Under the pieces are notes generated by a model. It made no database searches. It was not told the origin of the DNA and saw only the letters and a list, made by a program, of their open reading frames with translations. The position numbers were made by a program, and so were the translations under genes. From contig NZ_CP053435.1 in the NCBI RefSeq assembly GCF_013127955.1, forward strand, positions 1,364,001-1,428,000: a stretch of 64,000 nucleotides of DNA, written 5' to 3'. Origin of the DNA: Spirosoma taeanense (lineage in GTDB: Bacteria > Bacteroidota > Bacteroidia > Cytophagales > Spirosomataceae). This document shows positions 35,755 through 44,155 of the stretch, one piece after another; position 1 is the first letter of the stretch, and every line of letters begins with the position of its first letter.

Positions 35755-35844
35755 CTTTTCTGAGTTTAACAGGCCGCAGGAAGGCCTAATTCGGTAGAGT
35801 ATTTTCTTTTGTCTGTGAGTGGACTTTCAGCAACCTTATTCCGT

Positions 35845-36999
35845 ATGAAGCAATTCTTAGTTTTCGCTCTTCTTTTAATCACTATCCTCGCCTTCGGGCA
35901 AACCAGAACCACGGGTTCAATGAACCGCTGGTCGGCGGAAAAAGCCAACGCCTGGTATGCCAAAGAGCCGTTTCTGGTTGGTGCCAACTACGCGCCAGCC
36001 AACGCTATTAATGAGCTGGAAATGTTTCAGGCCGATACGTTTGACCCCGCCCTGATTGACAAGGAACTGGCCATGGCCGAAGGCCTCGGTATGAATACCA
36101 TGCGTGTTTTCCTGCACGATCTGCTGTGGCAGGATGCCGAAGGGTTCAAAAAACGGCTGGATCAGTTCCTGAGCATCTGCGCCAAACACAAAATTCGCCC
36201 GATGCTGGTGCTGTTCGATTCCTGCTGGGACCCGTATCCGAAACTGGGTAAGCAGCACGAACCCGTTCCGGGTATTCACAACTCGGGCTGGATGCAGAGT
36301 CCCGGTGCCGACGCGCTCTCGGATGTATCGCAGTATCCCCGGCTGGAGGCTTACGTAAAAGGGGTGGTGGGCGCGTTTAAAAACGACCGGCGTATTCTGG
36401 CCTGGGATCTCTGGAATGAACCCGACAACGCAAACGACAATAGCTACGGCCAGAACCACACTATCAAAACCGAATTACCCAAAGAGCGTAAAATAGCCAT
36501 CATCACTAACCTGCTGCCGCAGGTATTCCAGTGGGTTCGGGCAGCCGGGGCATCCCAGCCGCTGACTTCGGGTGTCTGGATTTACCGAGGACCCGAAGAC
36601 TGGGCAAATTCGGCCAAATGGTCGCCTATGGAGAAAGTGCAATTCGACAACTCAGACATCATAACCTTTCACCAGTACTCGAACCCCGCCGAACTAGAGA
36701 AAATTATTCCGGTTCTGCAGAAAATGGGGCGCCCCGTGATCTGCACGGAGTATATGGCGCGGGGCGTTAACAGTAAGTTTCAGACGCACCTGCCCATTGC
36801 CAAACAGGCGAAAGTTGGGATGATTAACTGGGGTTTCGTAGCGGGTAAAACCCAGACCTTCCTGCCGTGGGACAGCTGGCAGAAACCTTACGTTAGCGGA
36901 CGTGAACCGGCTATCTGGTTTCATGAAGTATTCAAACAGGACGGCACCCCCGTTGACCCGGCCGAGGTGGCCGCTATCCGGCAGGCAACCGGCAAGTGA
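35845..36999 (+). CDS. Secreted GH5-like glycoside hydrolase
   Basis: The 384-residue protein has a signal peptide (MKQFLVFALLLITILAFGQ) and a (beta/alpha)8 barrel of clan A type. The acid/base is Glu192 in LWNEPDN and the nucleophile Glu302 in CTEYMARG, both in the order expected of GH5. Other members of this group have been annotated as xylanases or cellulases, and substrate assignment is uncertain. I chose ATG 35845; an earlier TTG at 35809 lies inside TTCTTTTG (35804-35811), a one-mismatch -7 promoter element. The gene therefore probably has its own promoter although it follows the aldose epimerase by 90 bases. Confidence 0.85.
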   Translation: MKQFLVFALLLITILAFGQTRTTGSMNRWSAEKANAWYAKEPFLVGANYAPANAINELEMFQADTFDPALIDKELAMAEGLGMNTMRVFLHDLLWQDAEGFKKRLDQFLSICAKHKIRPMLVLFDSCWDPYPKLGKQHEPVPGIHNSGWMQSPGADALSDVSQYPRLEAYVKGVVGAFKNDRRILAWDLWNEPDNANDNSYGQNHTIKTELPKERKIAIITNLLPQVFQWVRAAGASQPLTSGVWIYRGPEDWANSAKWSPMEKVQFDNSDIITFHQYSNPAELEKIIPVLQKMGRPVICTEYMARGVNSKFQTHLPIAKQAKVGMINWGFVAGKTQTFLPWDSWQKPYVSGREPAIWFHEVFKQDGTPVDPAEVAAIRQATGK

Positions 37000-37095
37000 G
37001 GTGTTAGCAGGTTTATGGTTTCGCATTTGAATCGTCATCTGCTTGTTTCAGGCCCCCCGGCTATCTCAGGCAAATAGTTTTCTGTGAGAATGAAA

Positions 37096-37145
37096 AAAGG
37101 ATGACCAACTCAGTTGTGAAAATTGGCCATCCTTTAAATATAAAG
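37096..37145. terminator. Hairpin between convergent GH5 and DUF2911 genes
   Basis: AAAGGATGACCAA (37096-37108) pairs with TTGGCCATCCTTT (37133-37145) with one mismatch and a 24-base loop. A-rich and T-rich flanks suit a bidirectional terminator. Confidence 0.6.
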
Positions 37146-37172
37146 GGAATAGCAGCCAGTTGCTGCTCTATC

Positions 37173-37718
37173 TTACTTGATGGAAATCGGCACTTCAACC
37201 GTGTCCCATTTCAGCGTAACTCCTTTGTCGGTAACTTCATAAACGAGCCGCTCGTTCATGGAAGATTGTACTGGCTTGGCCGAAACTGTCAGAACATCAT
37301 TGGCCGGGTCGCGATTGGCTTCACCTCCCCGTTTAATTCCCCACTGACCAGTCTGAGAATTAAATATAAATTTCCACTCATTCTCATCAGGAATGGCAAA
37401 CAAACTGTACTTGCCGGCCGGTAAGGACTTCCCTTCGATCTTGATCTCTTTATCGGTTTCGAAAAGAGTAGCCTCATTGGCACCGGCCCGCCAGACTTTA
37501 CCGTAAGGCGCCAGATTTCCGCTGGAGTCCCAGACTTTTCTTCCTTTTACGGAGGGACTTGAATAGTTAACAGTGATAGTGGCCCCGTTAATTTTTCCAC
37601 TCGCCGTTGCCGGAGGGCTGGGCCGACTTGCTTTGTCGCCCTGGGCCCAGCCTGACAGGTTAACCAGAAAACTGGCCAAAAGCAGGATCATTATTCGGTA
37701 AGCTACTGCATGGTTCAT
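37173..37718 (-). CDS. DUF2911-family secreted protein
   Basis: The 181-residue protein has a signal peptide (MILLLASFLVNLSGWAQ) and one DUF2911 domain with the typical GRKVWDSSGNLAPYGKVWRAG, GKYSLFAIPDENEW and FIFNSQTGQWG. The family is widespread in Bacteroidota and has no known function. It has its own promoter region and hairpin. The gene is separated from PBP1A by about 180 bases on its upstream side. Confidence 0.93.
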   Translation of the reverse strand: MNHAVAYRIMILLLASFLVNLSGWAQGDKASRPSPPATASGKINGATITVNYSSPSVKGRKVWDSSGNLAPYGKVWRAGANEATLFETDKEIKIEGKSLPAGKYSLFAIPDENEWKFIFNSQTGQWGIKRGGEANRDPANDVLTVSAKPVQSSMNERLVYEVTDKGVTLKWDTVEVPISIK

Positions 37719-37902
37719 GAGTTCTATGCGTTTAGATCTGACTAAATGAAGATAAAACTATGTGTTATTATCAATGATAGCTCGGTTTAGATTTTAATCG
37801 AGTCTGTTTTAAATGTACGTCGTTTTTACATACGTTGTCAAATTCATTGACTGATCAGAAGGAGAAGTTTAGATGCAGTTGTAAAAGCAATGGTCTGTTT
37901 AT

Positions 37903-37946
37903 AACGCAATGAGGGCTGATAAATCGTTATCAGCCCTCATTGCGTT
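37903..37946. terminator. Perfect 20-bp hairpin at the PBP1A stop
   Basis: AACGCAATGAGGGCTGATAA pairs perfectly with its complement across a four-base ATCG loop, and the right arm includes part of the PBP1A stop codon. No strong T-run follows. It may be a terminator or an mRNA-stabilising 3' stem. Confidence 0.65.
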
Positions 37947-40611
37947 ACTGCGTATTTGTGGTGTCCGGCGGAGGCAGTGCGTCCGGGGGCGGTATCACCG
38001 GTATAAACGTCGAATCTCCCAGTTCATCTGACGTATCGGTGGAGTCTGACTCATCCGACTCTTCGTTATAATCATAGCCACAATTCATGTAATCTTTTGT
38101 AATCGAGATCTTAGGCTTTGGAAATGGTCCCTGCAGGTTTTTAAACTTCGGGTCGGCATAGACCTTTTCCAGGAACCGGCCAACCAGTGGTAAAGCCGTT
38201 TTTGCGCCTTCGCCAAGGTCTGTTGAGCGGAAGTGGATACTCCGGTCGTCGCCCCCAACCCAGGCGCCAACCACCAGGTTATTTGACAGCCCAACAAACC
38301 AGCCATCGGAGTTATTTGATGTAGTACCGGTTTTGCCGCCCATTTCGTGGCCATTTTTCCATAAACTAAATGACCACAGGTTCTGCGACGTACCGCCCGG
38401 CTCCTGTAAACCGCCCTGGAGCATGTAACGCATCAAAAATGCTGTTTCCGGATTTATGGCCTGTTTACGTTTCGGCGAAAATGTCTGAATCTCTTTCCCA
38501 TCCCGGTCTTCGATACGCTGTACGATAATCGGCTCGATCGCTTCACCCTCGTTGACAAATGTACAGTAAGCGCCTACCAGCTCATATAACGACACATCCG
38601 ACGAGCCAAGCCCGATAGAAGGTACGGCATCCAGGCGGCTTCTGATACCCATTCGATGTGCATATTCGGCTACCCGCTCCGGCGTTACACGATCGGTTAG
38701 CTGGGCCGTAATGGAGTTCACTGAGCGGGCCAATGCCCGGCGCAGAGTCATGTTGGAATACGAATAGTAGCCGGTTGAGTTGCGGGGCTCCCACACTTTT
38801 TCTTCACCATTTTCGCGATACGATTTGCGGAAGGGGCGGTCCTGAATCCGGTCGCAGGGGCTCATATTCACCAGTGTGTCATCAATGGCCGCGGTGTACA
38901 CAAACGGTTTGAACGTGGAGCCCGGCTGCCGCCGACCTTGTTTTACGTGGTCATATTTAAAATAATCGTAGTCCAGTCCGCCAACCCACGCCCGGATGTA
39001 GCCGGTATGGGGGTCCATCGCCACCATGCCCGACTGCAAAAAGTGCTTATAGTAGGCAATCGAATCATAGGGTGTCATTTCGGTCGAATCGTATCCGCGC
39101 TTGCTGTCCCAGCTAAAGACCCGCATCTTGTACTTCTTGTTCTTCATGTAATACATGATCGAATCCGGGTACAGCGGCAGAAACCGTTTGCTAAGAGTTT
39201 TGTAGCGTTCGGTCCGGCGGGCTACGGAATCAATAAAGCCCGGCAGTTCGTCACCGTTCTCATCGGTCCAGGGGTTACGGCCCCGCCAGTGGTTATCGAA
39301 CGTATGCTGCAACTGTTTCATTTTCTCGGCGGTCGCTTCCTCGGCATAGTTCTGCATCCGCGAGTCAATGGTCGTAACAATGTGCAGACCATCCGTGTAG
39401 AGGTCGTAGCCGTTCTCTTCGCCCCATTTTTTCACAAAATCCTGCACAGCATTTTTGAGGTAGCTGGCCGGGCCGGAGTATGGATTTTCCGGCGTATACT
39501 CCGTAACCAGCGGCAGAGCACTGATCGAGTCAGCCTGGGCCTGGGTCAGAAAGTTGTACTTCGCCATCTGGTTGAGCACTACATTCCGCCGTTCTTGTGA
39601 GCGTTTGGGGTTTTTAAGCGGGTTGTAAGCCGTCGTCGCTTTCTGTAAACCGACCAGAACGGCTCCTTCCTGCACGTTCAGGCTATCGGGATCTTTGTTG
39701 AAAAACGTGCGGGCCGCCGTTTTAAGACCGAATGAGTTGCTGCCGAAATCAACCGTATTAAAGTAATACGTCAGAATTTCCTGTTTTGTAAAGTTGCGCT
39801 CCAGCTTCAGCGCCATCAGCCATTCTTTGGATTTATAAATAATTGCGCGGATGCCCGGAATGCGAGTCAGGAAGCCCTTGTTCTGTTTACGTCGGGTTTT
39901 GAACAGGTTCTTGGCCAGCTGTTGGGTAATGGTTGAACCACCGCCGTCGCTACCCAGGTTAACCACCGCCCGGCCAATCGCGCGCGGGTCAATACCCCCA
40001 TGATTGAAAAAGCGTATGTCTTCAGTAGCAATCAGGGCGTTGATCAGCGGTTCTGGAATATTCTCAAACTTGATGGGCGTCCGGTTTTCGGCGTAAAACT
40101 TTCCGATCATTACCCCGTCCTGGGAATAAATCTCGGAGGCCTGATTCAGCTTAGGATTTCGCAGCTCCTCCACGCTGGGCATGGCACCCGTGAGGTACAG
40201 GAAATTGTAGTTCAGGATGAATACGTAAATGCCCAGTGCGAGAGCACCGTAAAGCGCAGCTTTGAGGCCGCCTTTCAAATACGGATAATACCAGGAATCA
40301 GGATCAATATACTGATGGACTGTTGAGCGAAGCCGGTCGCGGAATGCGCGGTAGGCAGCCGTCCAGGAACTGACTCGTTCTTCACCAGCTACTCGAACTG
40401 TCTGCCGGTAGATTTGTCGGCCAACCCCGCGTTTTACGTTGCCAAGCTGCGCCCGGCGTTGTCGAACTCGTCGCCGAAACGCTCCAAAAGCGTGCCGGAC
40501 GGCGCGGAATCGCCCCCTATATTCATTCATGCGTTTACTGTCGGTAAGTTTCTGGTTTCTGATGTAGGCGTCGCCCTGGTAGAGCTTGTTAGGCTCAGGT
40601 TGGCCGACCAT
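37945..40611 (-). CDS. Bifunctional penicillin-binding protein 1A (transglycosylase/transpeptidase)
   Basis: Class A PBP of 888 residues that polymerises and crosslinks peptidoglycan. After a basic cytoplasmic N-terminus (about 1-115) and one membrane helix (about 116-138, YGALALGIYVFILNYNFLYL), the transglycosylase domain shows EDIRFFNHGGIDPRA (catalytic Glu) and GGSTITQQLAKNLF. The transpeptidase domain has the serine motif GSTFKPF, SVN, and KTGTT. The C-terminal tail is acidic and Ser/Pro-rich. The start is ATG 40611; a second Met at 40530 is possible, but a -7 element at 40645-40652 supports the longer form. Confidence 0.96.
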   Translation of the reverse strand: MVGQPEPNKLYQGDAYIRNQKLTDSKRMNEYRGRFRAVRHAFGAFRRRVRQRRAQLGNVKRGVGRQIYRQTVRVAGEERVSSWTAAYRAFRDRLRSTVHQYIDPDSWYYPYLKGGLKAALYGALALGIYVFILNYNFLYLTGAMPSVEELRNPKLNQASEIYSQDGVMIGKFYAENRTPIKFENIPEPLINALIATEDIRFFNHGGIDPRAIGRAVVNLGSDGGGSTITQQLAKNLFKTRRKQNKGFLTRIPGIRAIIYKSKEWLMALKLERNFTKQEILTYYFNTVDFGSNSFGLKTAARTFFNKDPDSLNVQEGAVLVGLQKATTAYNPLKNPKRSQERRNVVLNQMAKYNFLTQAQADSISALPLVTEYTPENPYSGPASYLKNAVQDFVKKWGEENGYDLYTDGLHIVTTIDSRMQNYAEEATAEKMKQLQHTFDNHWRGRNPWTDENGDELPGFIDSVARRTERYKTLSKRFLPLYPDSIMYYMKNKKYKMRVFSWDSKRGYDSTEMTPYDSIAYYKHFLQSGMVAMDPHTGYIRAWVGGLDYDYFKYDHVKQGRRQPGSTFKPFVYTAAIDDTLVNMSPCDRIQDRPFRKSYRENGEEKVWEPRNSTGYYSYSNMTLRRALARSVNSITAQLTDRVTPERVAEYAHRMGIRSRLDAVPSIGLGSSDVSLYELVGAYCTFVNEGEAIEPIIVQRIEDRDGKEIQTFSPKRKQAINPETAFLMRYMLQGGLQEPGGTSQNLWSFSLWKNGHEMGGKTGTTSNNSDGWFVGLSNNLVVGAWVGGDDRSIHFRSTDLGEGAKTALPLVGRFLEKVYADPKFKNLQGPFPKPKISITKDYMNCGYDYNEESDESDSTDTSDELGDSTFIPVIPPPDALPPPDTTNTQ

Positions 40612-40644
40612 CCTATTCTAATCAAGCATCAGTATGCCGGGCGT

Positions 40645-40699
40645 CAAATATAACGCATTTTCGCCCGATCTAATACACCAAAACCGGGCCGCAAAAGTA
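40645..40699 (-). promoter_or_regulatory. Two candidate -7 elements for the PBP1A gene
   Basis: On the minus strand, TATATTTG (40652-40645) and TACTTTTG (40699-40692) both match TAnnTTTG exactly, 33 and 80 bases upstream of the start. The distal one lies inside a small hairpin (CCGGGC/GCCCGG) and has a TTTG 16 bases further upstream. Confidence 0.5.
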
Positions 40700-40800
40700 G
40701 CCCGGATAGGTAATACAAATAAGAGAACAGCCAAAATCTGGCCTGTGAGTGAATGAGTTGCTGGTTTTAAATACTACGCGCTGGCGGTTTTTACGAATTC

Positions 40801-41328
40801 TTATTTCTTCTCAAAAGTCATGGCTACACCGTTCATACAGTAGCGAAGGCCTGTCGGCTTGGGGCCGTCGTCAAAAACGTGTCCCAGGTGACCGCCACAA
40901 ACATTGCATAAAACTTCAGTGCGGACCATACCGTAAGCCTTATCGGTCGTTTCCCGAACGGCATTTTTGGCAATGGGTTTATAAAAACTTGGCCAGCCTG
41001 TACCGGAATCAAACTTGGTATCCGATGAAAAAAGAGGATTGTGGCAGCCCGCACAATAGAAGGTGCCATGCTCATGAACCTCATTCAAAGGACTCGTAAA
41101 AGCCCTTTCCGTACCATGTTCGCGCAAAACGGCGTACTGATCTGGTGTCAAAGTTTTCTTCCATTCAGCATTTGTTTTAACTACCCGCCGACCGCCCGGT
41201 GGCTTCTCGTCGGTAGTTTGCGCAGTCTGGGCAACGGTCTGATCAGATGCGGTGGATTGACAGGCACTTAGGAACGCAAAACCCGATAATAACCAGGTTG
41301 GAAATAATAAAAGCAGGTAATGTTTCAT
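40801..41328 (-). CDS. msrB: Peptide methionine-(R)-S-oxide reductase, lipoprotein form
   Basis: Repairs oxidised methionine in envelope proteins. The 175-residue form starts at ATG 41328 with a lipoprotein signal (ending FLSAC, Cys21). The longer frame would add 32 residues lacking a signal and is rejected. The zinc site is complete: CAGC near the centre and CNVCGG further on. The catalytic cysteine is in GLRYCMNG, and the substrate-binding [11 protein letters not shown] is intact. A lipid anchor implies periplasmic action with a thioredoxin-like reductant. Confidence 0.95.
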   Translation of the reverse strand: MKHYLLLLFPTWLLSGFAFLSACQSTASDQTVAQTAQTTDEKPPGGRRVVKTNAEWKKTLTPDQYAVLREHGTERAFTSPLNEVHEHGTFYCAGCHNPLFSSDTKFDSGTGWPSFYKPIAKNAVRETTDKAYGMVRTEVLCNVCGGHLGHVFDDGPKPTGLRYCMNGVAMTFEKK

Positions 41329-41462
41329 AAAATGTTGAGTTAAGCACGGAACAACCAGCCATTTCTTTTCAGATAAGCTTTGTAAATGAAATTTGTTGTT
41401 CCTCGGGTAGTGCCGTTCATTCACACACTACTTATAAAGAACAGTAAATTCAGGCGCATCGT

Positions 41463-42275
41463 TCAGGCGTTCACCGGCGTCATTGCCAGCAGCGTGGAGA
41501 GCGTTGGGGTAGGGCTGCCTCCGCGTTTTTCGACCGTTACAGCAAAGGCATCGGCTTGGCCAATCGGCCGGCGTAATTGCTGGACAATTTTATCGGCGCT
41601 GTTCGCGTCAAAAACACCGGCGTCAATTGGCTTGCCATCTACCAGTGACCAGAGCTGATACTGCTGGTCCGGCGGCAGGGCAGGTAAGGAGCGAACCTCA
41701 ACCGCGACCTGCCGGGTCCGGGGGTTCCAGAACACAATTAGATCGCCTTTAGGGGCTTTGTCATTCCCCCGTAGCTCCAATGTTCGCAAACCTGGCTGTC
41801 GGAGCAGCGCCAGGGTCTGGTCACTCTGGGTTTGTCGGTCCCGCAGCTGACGAATTTCGGTCTGCAGCGAACTATTGCTTGTGCGCAGAGCCGTTAACGT
41901 TTCCTGATTCGAGCGAAGCTGGGAGAGCAGAAAGAACGAGAAGATAAGCATAAGTAACCCAACCGAAGCCGCTACGATCCAGGTGACCCGGTAAGTAGGA
42001 CCGGAAGGACGCTCAACCGGCATTGGCCGAATAATAGGCTCACTACGCTTCTCGAACGTAACCTGGGCCATTATTTTCTGCTTCAAATCGGCTGGTGGTT
42101 CTACGCTATGCAGCAGGGCATAATTCTCCATGGCCAGACTAAGCTGGTCCATCTCCTGCCGGATTTCGGGGTAAATAGCTGATAAGCAATCAACCTCCCG
42201 TCGCTCCTGGTCGCTGACGGCGCCCATAACGTAGGATTCCAAGATGCCGGAAGCTATATACTCCGTAACATTCAT
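41463..42275 (-). CDS. Anti-sigma factor (RskA/anti-sigma-K type)
   Basis: The 270-residue protein has an N-terminal cytosolic sigma-binding region (SGILESYVMGAVSDQERREV), one membrane helix (about residues 99-121, WIVAASVGLLMLIFSFFLL), a coiled-coil stretch, and a periplasmic RskA-type domain. The last is marked by GDLIVFWNPRTRQVAVEV and YQLWSLVDGKPIDAGVF. It holds the ECF sigma factor at the membrane until released. The start overlaps the sigma gene by four bases (ATGA), so the two are co-translated. Confidence 0.93.
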   Translation of the reverse strand: MNVTEYIASGILESYVMGAVSDQERREVDCLSAIYPEIRQEMDQLSLAMENYALLHSVEPPADLKQKIMAQVTFEKRSEPIIRPMPVERPSGPTYRVTWIVAASVGLLMLIFSFFLLSQLRSNQETLTALRTSNSSLQTEIRQLRDRQTQSDQTLALLRQPGLRTLELRGNDKAPKGDLIVFWNPRTRQVAVEVRSLPALPPDQQYQLWSLVDGKPIDAGVFDANSADKIVQQLRRPIGQADAFAVTVEKRGGSPTPTLSTLLAMTPVNA

Positions 42276-42832
42276 GATTTAAATAACTGCTTTAGTTCCT
42301 GTAATGCAGCCCGAATCCGGGTCTTAACCGTTCCGAGCGGTAAATTCAGTTTATCAGCGGCTTCTTCGTGGGTATATCCCCCGAAGTAGACCAGGTCAAT
42401 TAACTGTTTACGTTCAGGCCGCAACTGGTTCACCACTTCCTGGACGCCGATGTAATCGGAGTTGGGTTGCTCGGTGTGATGCTGACGGTCGACAATATGT
42501 ACGTTGTCTTCGTCGGTTCGGATTGCGTTAGATGAAGAAGGCTGTGTCTTTTGGGCCCGTAGCGCATCAATGGCGGTGTTGCGGGCAACGTTTAACATCC
42601 ACGTAAACAGCCGGCCTTTGCTGGCATCATAGCTATCTAAATTCTTCCAGATTTTAACGAAGATATCCTGCACCAGATCCTGGGCGTGCTCTTCATCGCG
42701 CACGATACGCAGCACTACGCCGTAGAGGGCAGGCGAATATTGATCGTACAGCCAATGGAAAGCCTGCTCATCGCGCTGGGTAAGCTTTTCGATCAGAATG
42801 CTCTCCGATACTAAAGATGACTGACGTTTCAC
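42272..42832 (-). CDS. ECF-subfamily RNA polymerase sigma factor
   Basis: The 186-residue protein has sigma region 2 (YDQYSPALYGVVLRIVRDEE, then HAQDLVQDIFVKIWKN) and region 4 (GGYTHEEAADKLNLPLGTVK). It lacks region 3, as ECF factors do. The start is GTG at 42832; no in-frame ATG lies between the upstream -7 element and the conserved region. It is co-transcribed with its membrane anti-sigma factor. An envelope signal is likely, and the fasciclin gene just upstream could be a target. Confidence 0.96.
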   Translation of the reverse strand: MKRQSSLVSESILIEKLTQRDEQAFHWLYDQYSPALYGVVLRIVRDEEHAQDLVQDIFVKIWKNLDSYDASKGRLFTWMLNVARNTAIDALRAQKTQPSSSNAIRTDEDNVHIVDRQHHTEQPNSDYIGVQEVVNQLRPERKQLIDLVYFGGYTHEEAADKLNLPLGTVKTRIRAALQELKQLFKS

Positions 42833-42851
42833 ACGTATGTAATTAAGTGGC

Positions 42852-42859
42852 CAAATATA
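42852..42859 (-). promoter_or_regulatory. Candidate -7 element of the sigma/anti-sigma operon
   Basis: On the minus strand TATATTTG matches TAnnTTTG and lies 19 bases before the GTG start. A TTCG sits 17 bases further upstream, close to the -33 TTTG. Confidence 0.55.
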
Positions 42860-42956
42860 AGAGAAAATTGAAATAACGAACGGTTGGCTGGTTGCTTAGG
42901 CTTTGGGGAAATAAGTTGGATGAAACGTTTTGTGGCTTGGTTGCCAGACAATACAT

Positions 42957-43010
42957 ATTCGGCAGAGTAATCAGGCCGCAAACAACTGCAACCTGACTGC
43001 TCTGCCGAAT
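42957..43010 (-). terminator. Nested hairpin after the fasciclin gene
   Basis: The outer 11-bp stem ATTCGGCAGAG/CTCTGCCGAAT encloses a TCAGG/CCTGA stem. It lies 23 bases past the fasciclin stop and separates that gene from the sigma operon. Confidence 0.65.
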
Positions 43011-43032
43011 AGCTGTTGACTAACTGATTGAA

Positions 43033-44019
43033 TTAACGGAAAGCGGTCATGCCCGCTTTGGACATCAAGACCGCATCAATACCGTAAAAAACACCATTCG
43101 ACTGAGGAGTGGCATTGGCATCAACGGAAGCCGTATGACCCTGTTCATCGGTCAGCGTGACGCGGCCGTTCGAGCCAAGCTTCGCCGTGAGCGTTCCGCC
43201 GGCGGTGGTTTGTAGCTGAGCGCTACCTCCCCCTGTTTTGATGCGTTGGGTAAGCTCATCCATACTCATTGCTCCCTGCACCACGTGGTAGGATAACAGT
43301 TGTTTGAGGGCGTCCCGGTTACGTCCTTCCAGTAAACCATTCTGCACATTAGCCGGTAATTTCTTGAAGGCGCTGTTCGATGGCGCAAACAAGGTATAAG
43401 GCCCGGAGCCTTTCAGCATGTCGAACAGGTCAGCCGACTGGAGGGCGTTCTGCAACGTAATGAAGTTGGGAGAAGACGAAACAAAGTCACCGACGCTGGT
43501 GTTGCGGGCGGTACTACCCACCTCGACGGCGGGTGTGGCATTCGCGCGGGGTGCACCGGTAATGGCTTCGGCCGTACCAGTCTTTGTCGCTCCGCTGTTC
43601 TGCTGGCGGCTGGCATTGTCTTTTGGCTCGCTGCTCTGGTCGTTGGGGGGCGTAGCGTTCGGGTTGCTGCCGACACCCGTGGGAGCCGTGGTTACGTTAT
43701 TGCTGTTATAATTCGTCGAATTGCTGTTGTTGATGCTCGTGCCGTTGCTCGATGAACTCTGGCGGTATTCGCCTTCCTGCCGGGTATTTGTCGTGGAATT
43801 CTGATTCTGCATACTGCGGTTATCACGGTTGCGCTGACGGTTAGTTGTACGTCCTCGCTGGCGGGACGAGCGCGATGCGGGCATTGAATCTGAAACAACG
43901 GCACCCTGAGGATACGTTGTTGGCGTAGCGGTGCCGGCAGGCGTAGTCTGGGCTTCAACAGAAGGGCTGAGTAGCGCAGCAACTAAAGCGAAAAGGCCGG
44001 TAGTTTGCTTGATTTTCAT
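43033..44019 (-). CDS. Secreted fasciclin-domain protein
   Basis: The 328-residue protein has a signal peptide, a long low-complexity N/S/T/Q/R-rich region (about 24-175, with RQRGRTTNRQRNRDNRS), and one C-terminal fasciclin (FAS1) domain (about 180-326). In the latter I see FDMLKGSGPYTLFAPSNSAF and LLSYHVVQGAMSMDEL. FAS1 domains mediate adhesion. The disordered basic region may be a wall- or matrix-spanning tether. It is the nearest neighbour of the sigma/anti-sigma pair, an arrangement seen in other Bacteroidota. Confidence 0.9.
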   Translation of the reverse strand: MKIKQTTGLFALVAALLSPSVEAQTTPAGTATPTTYPQGAVVSDSMPASRSSRQRGRTTNRQRNRDNRSMQNQNSTTNTRQEGEYRQSSSSNGTSINNSNSTNYNSNNVTTAPTGVGSNPNATPPNDQSSEPKDNASRQQNSGATKTGTAEAITGAPRANATPAVEVGSTARNTSVGDFVSSSPNFITLQNALQSADLFDMLKGSGPYTLFAPSNSAFKKLPANVQNGLLEGRNRDALKQLLSYHVVQGAMSMDELTQRIKTGGGSAQLQTTAGGTLTAKLGSNGRVTLTDEQGHTASVDANATPQSNGVFYGIDAVLMSKAGMTAFR

Positions 44020-44117
44020 AACGTTGTGCTGGGTTTGAATCAGTAATGAATCCTATTCTCAACCGAATTCAGGGCGAAAAGTTTACGCTATAATGCCTGT
44101 TGTTTACCCATAGCCGG

Positions 44118-44125
44118 TAGATTTG
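44118..44125 (+). promoter_or_regulatory. Candidate -7 element of the ALDH gene
   Basis: TAGATTTG, followed by C, matches TAnnTTTG. It overlaps the in-frame TTG at 44123, so that codon is promoter rather than start and the ATG at 44156 is the likely start. Confidence 0.6.
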
Positions 44126-44155
44126 CCAATCATTCAACAAACCCTTCCGTTGTTT

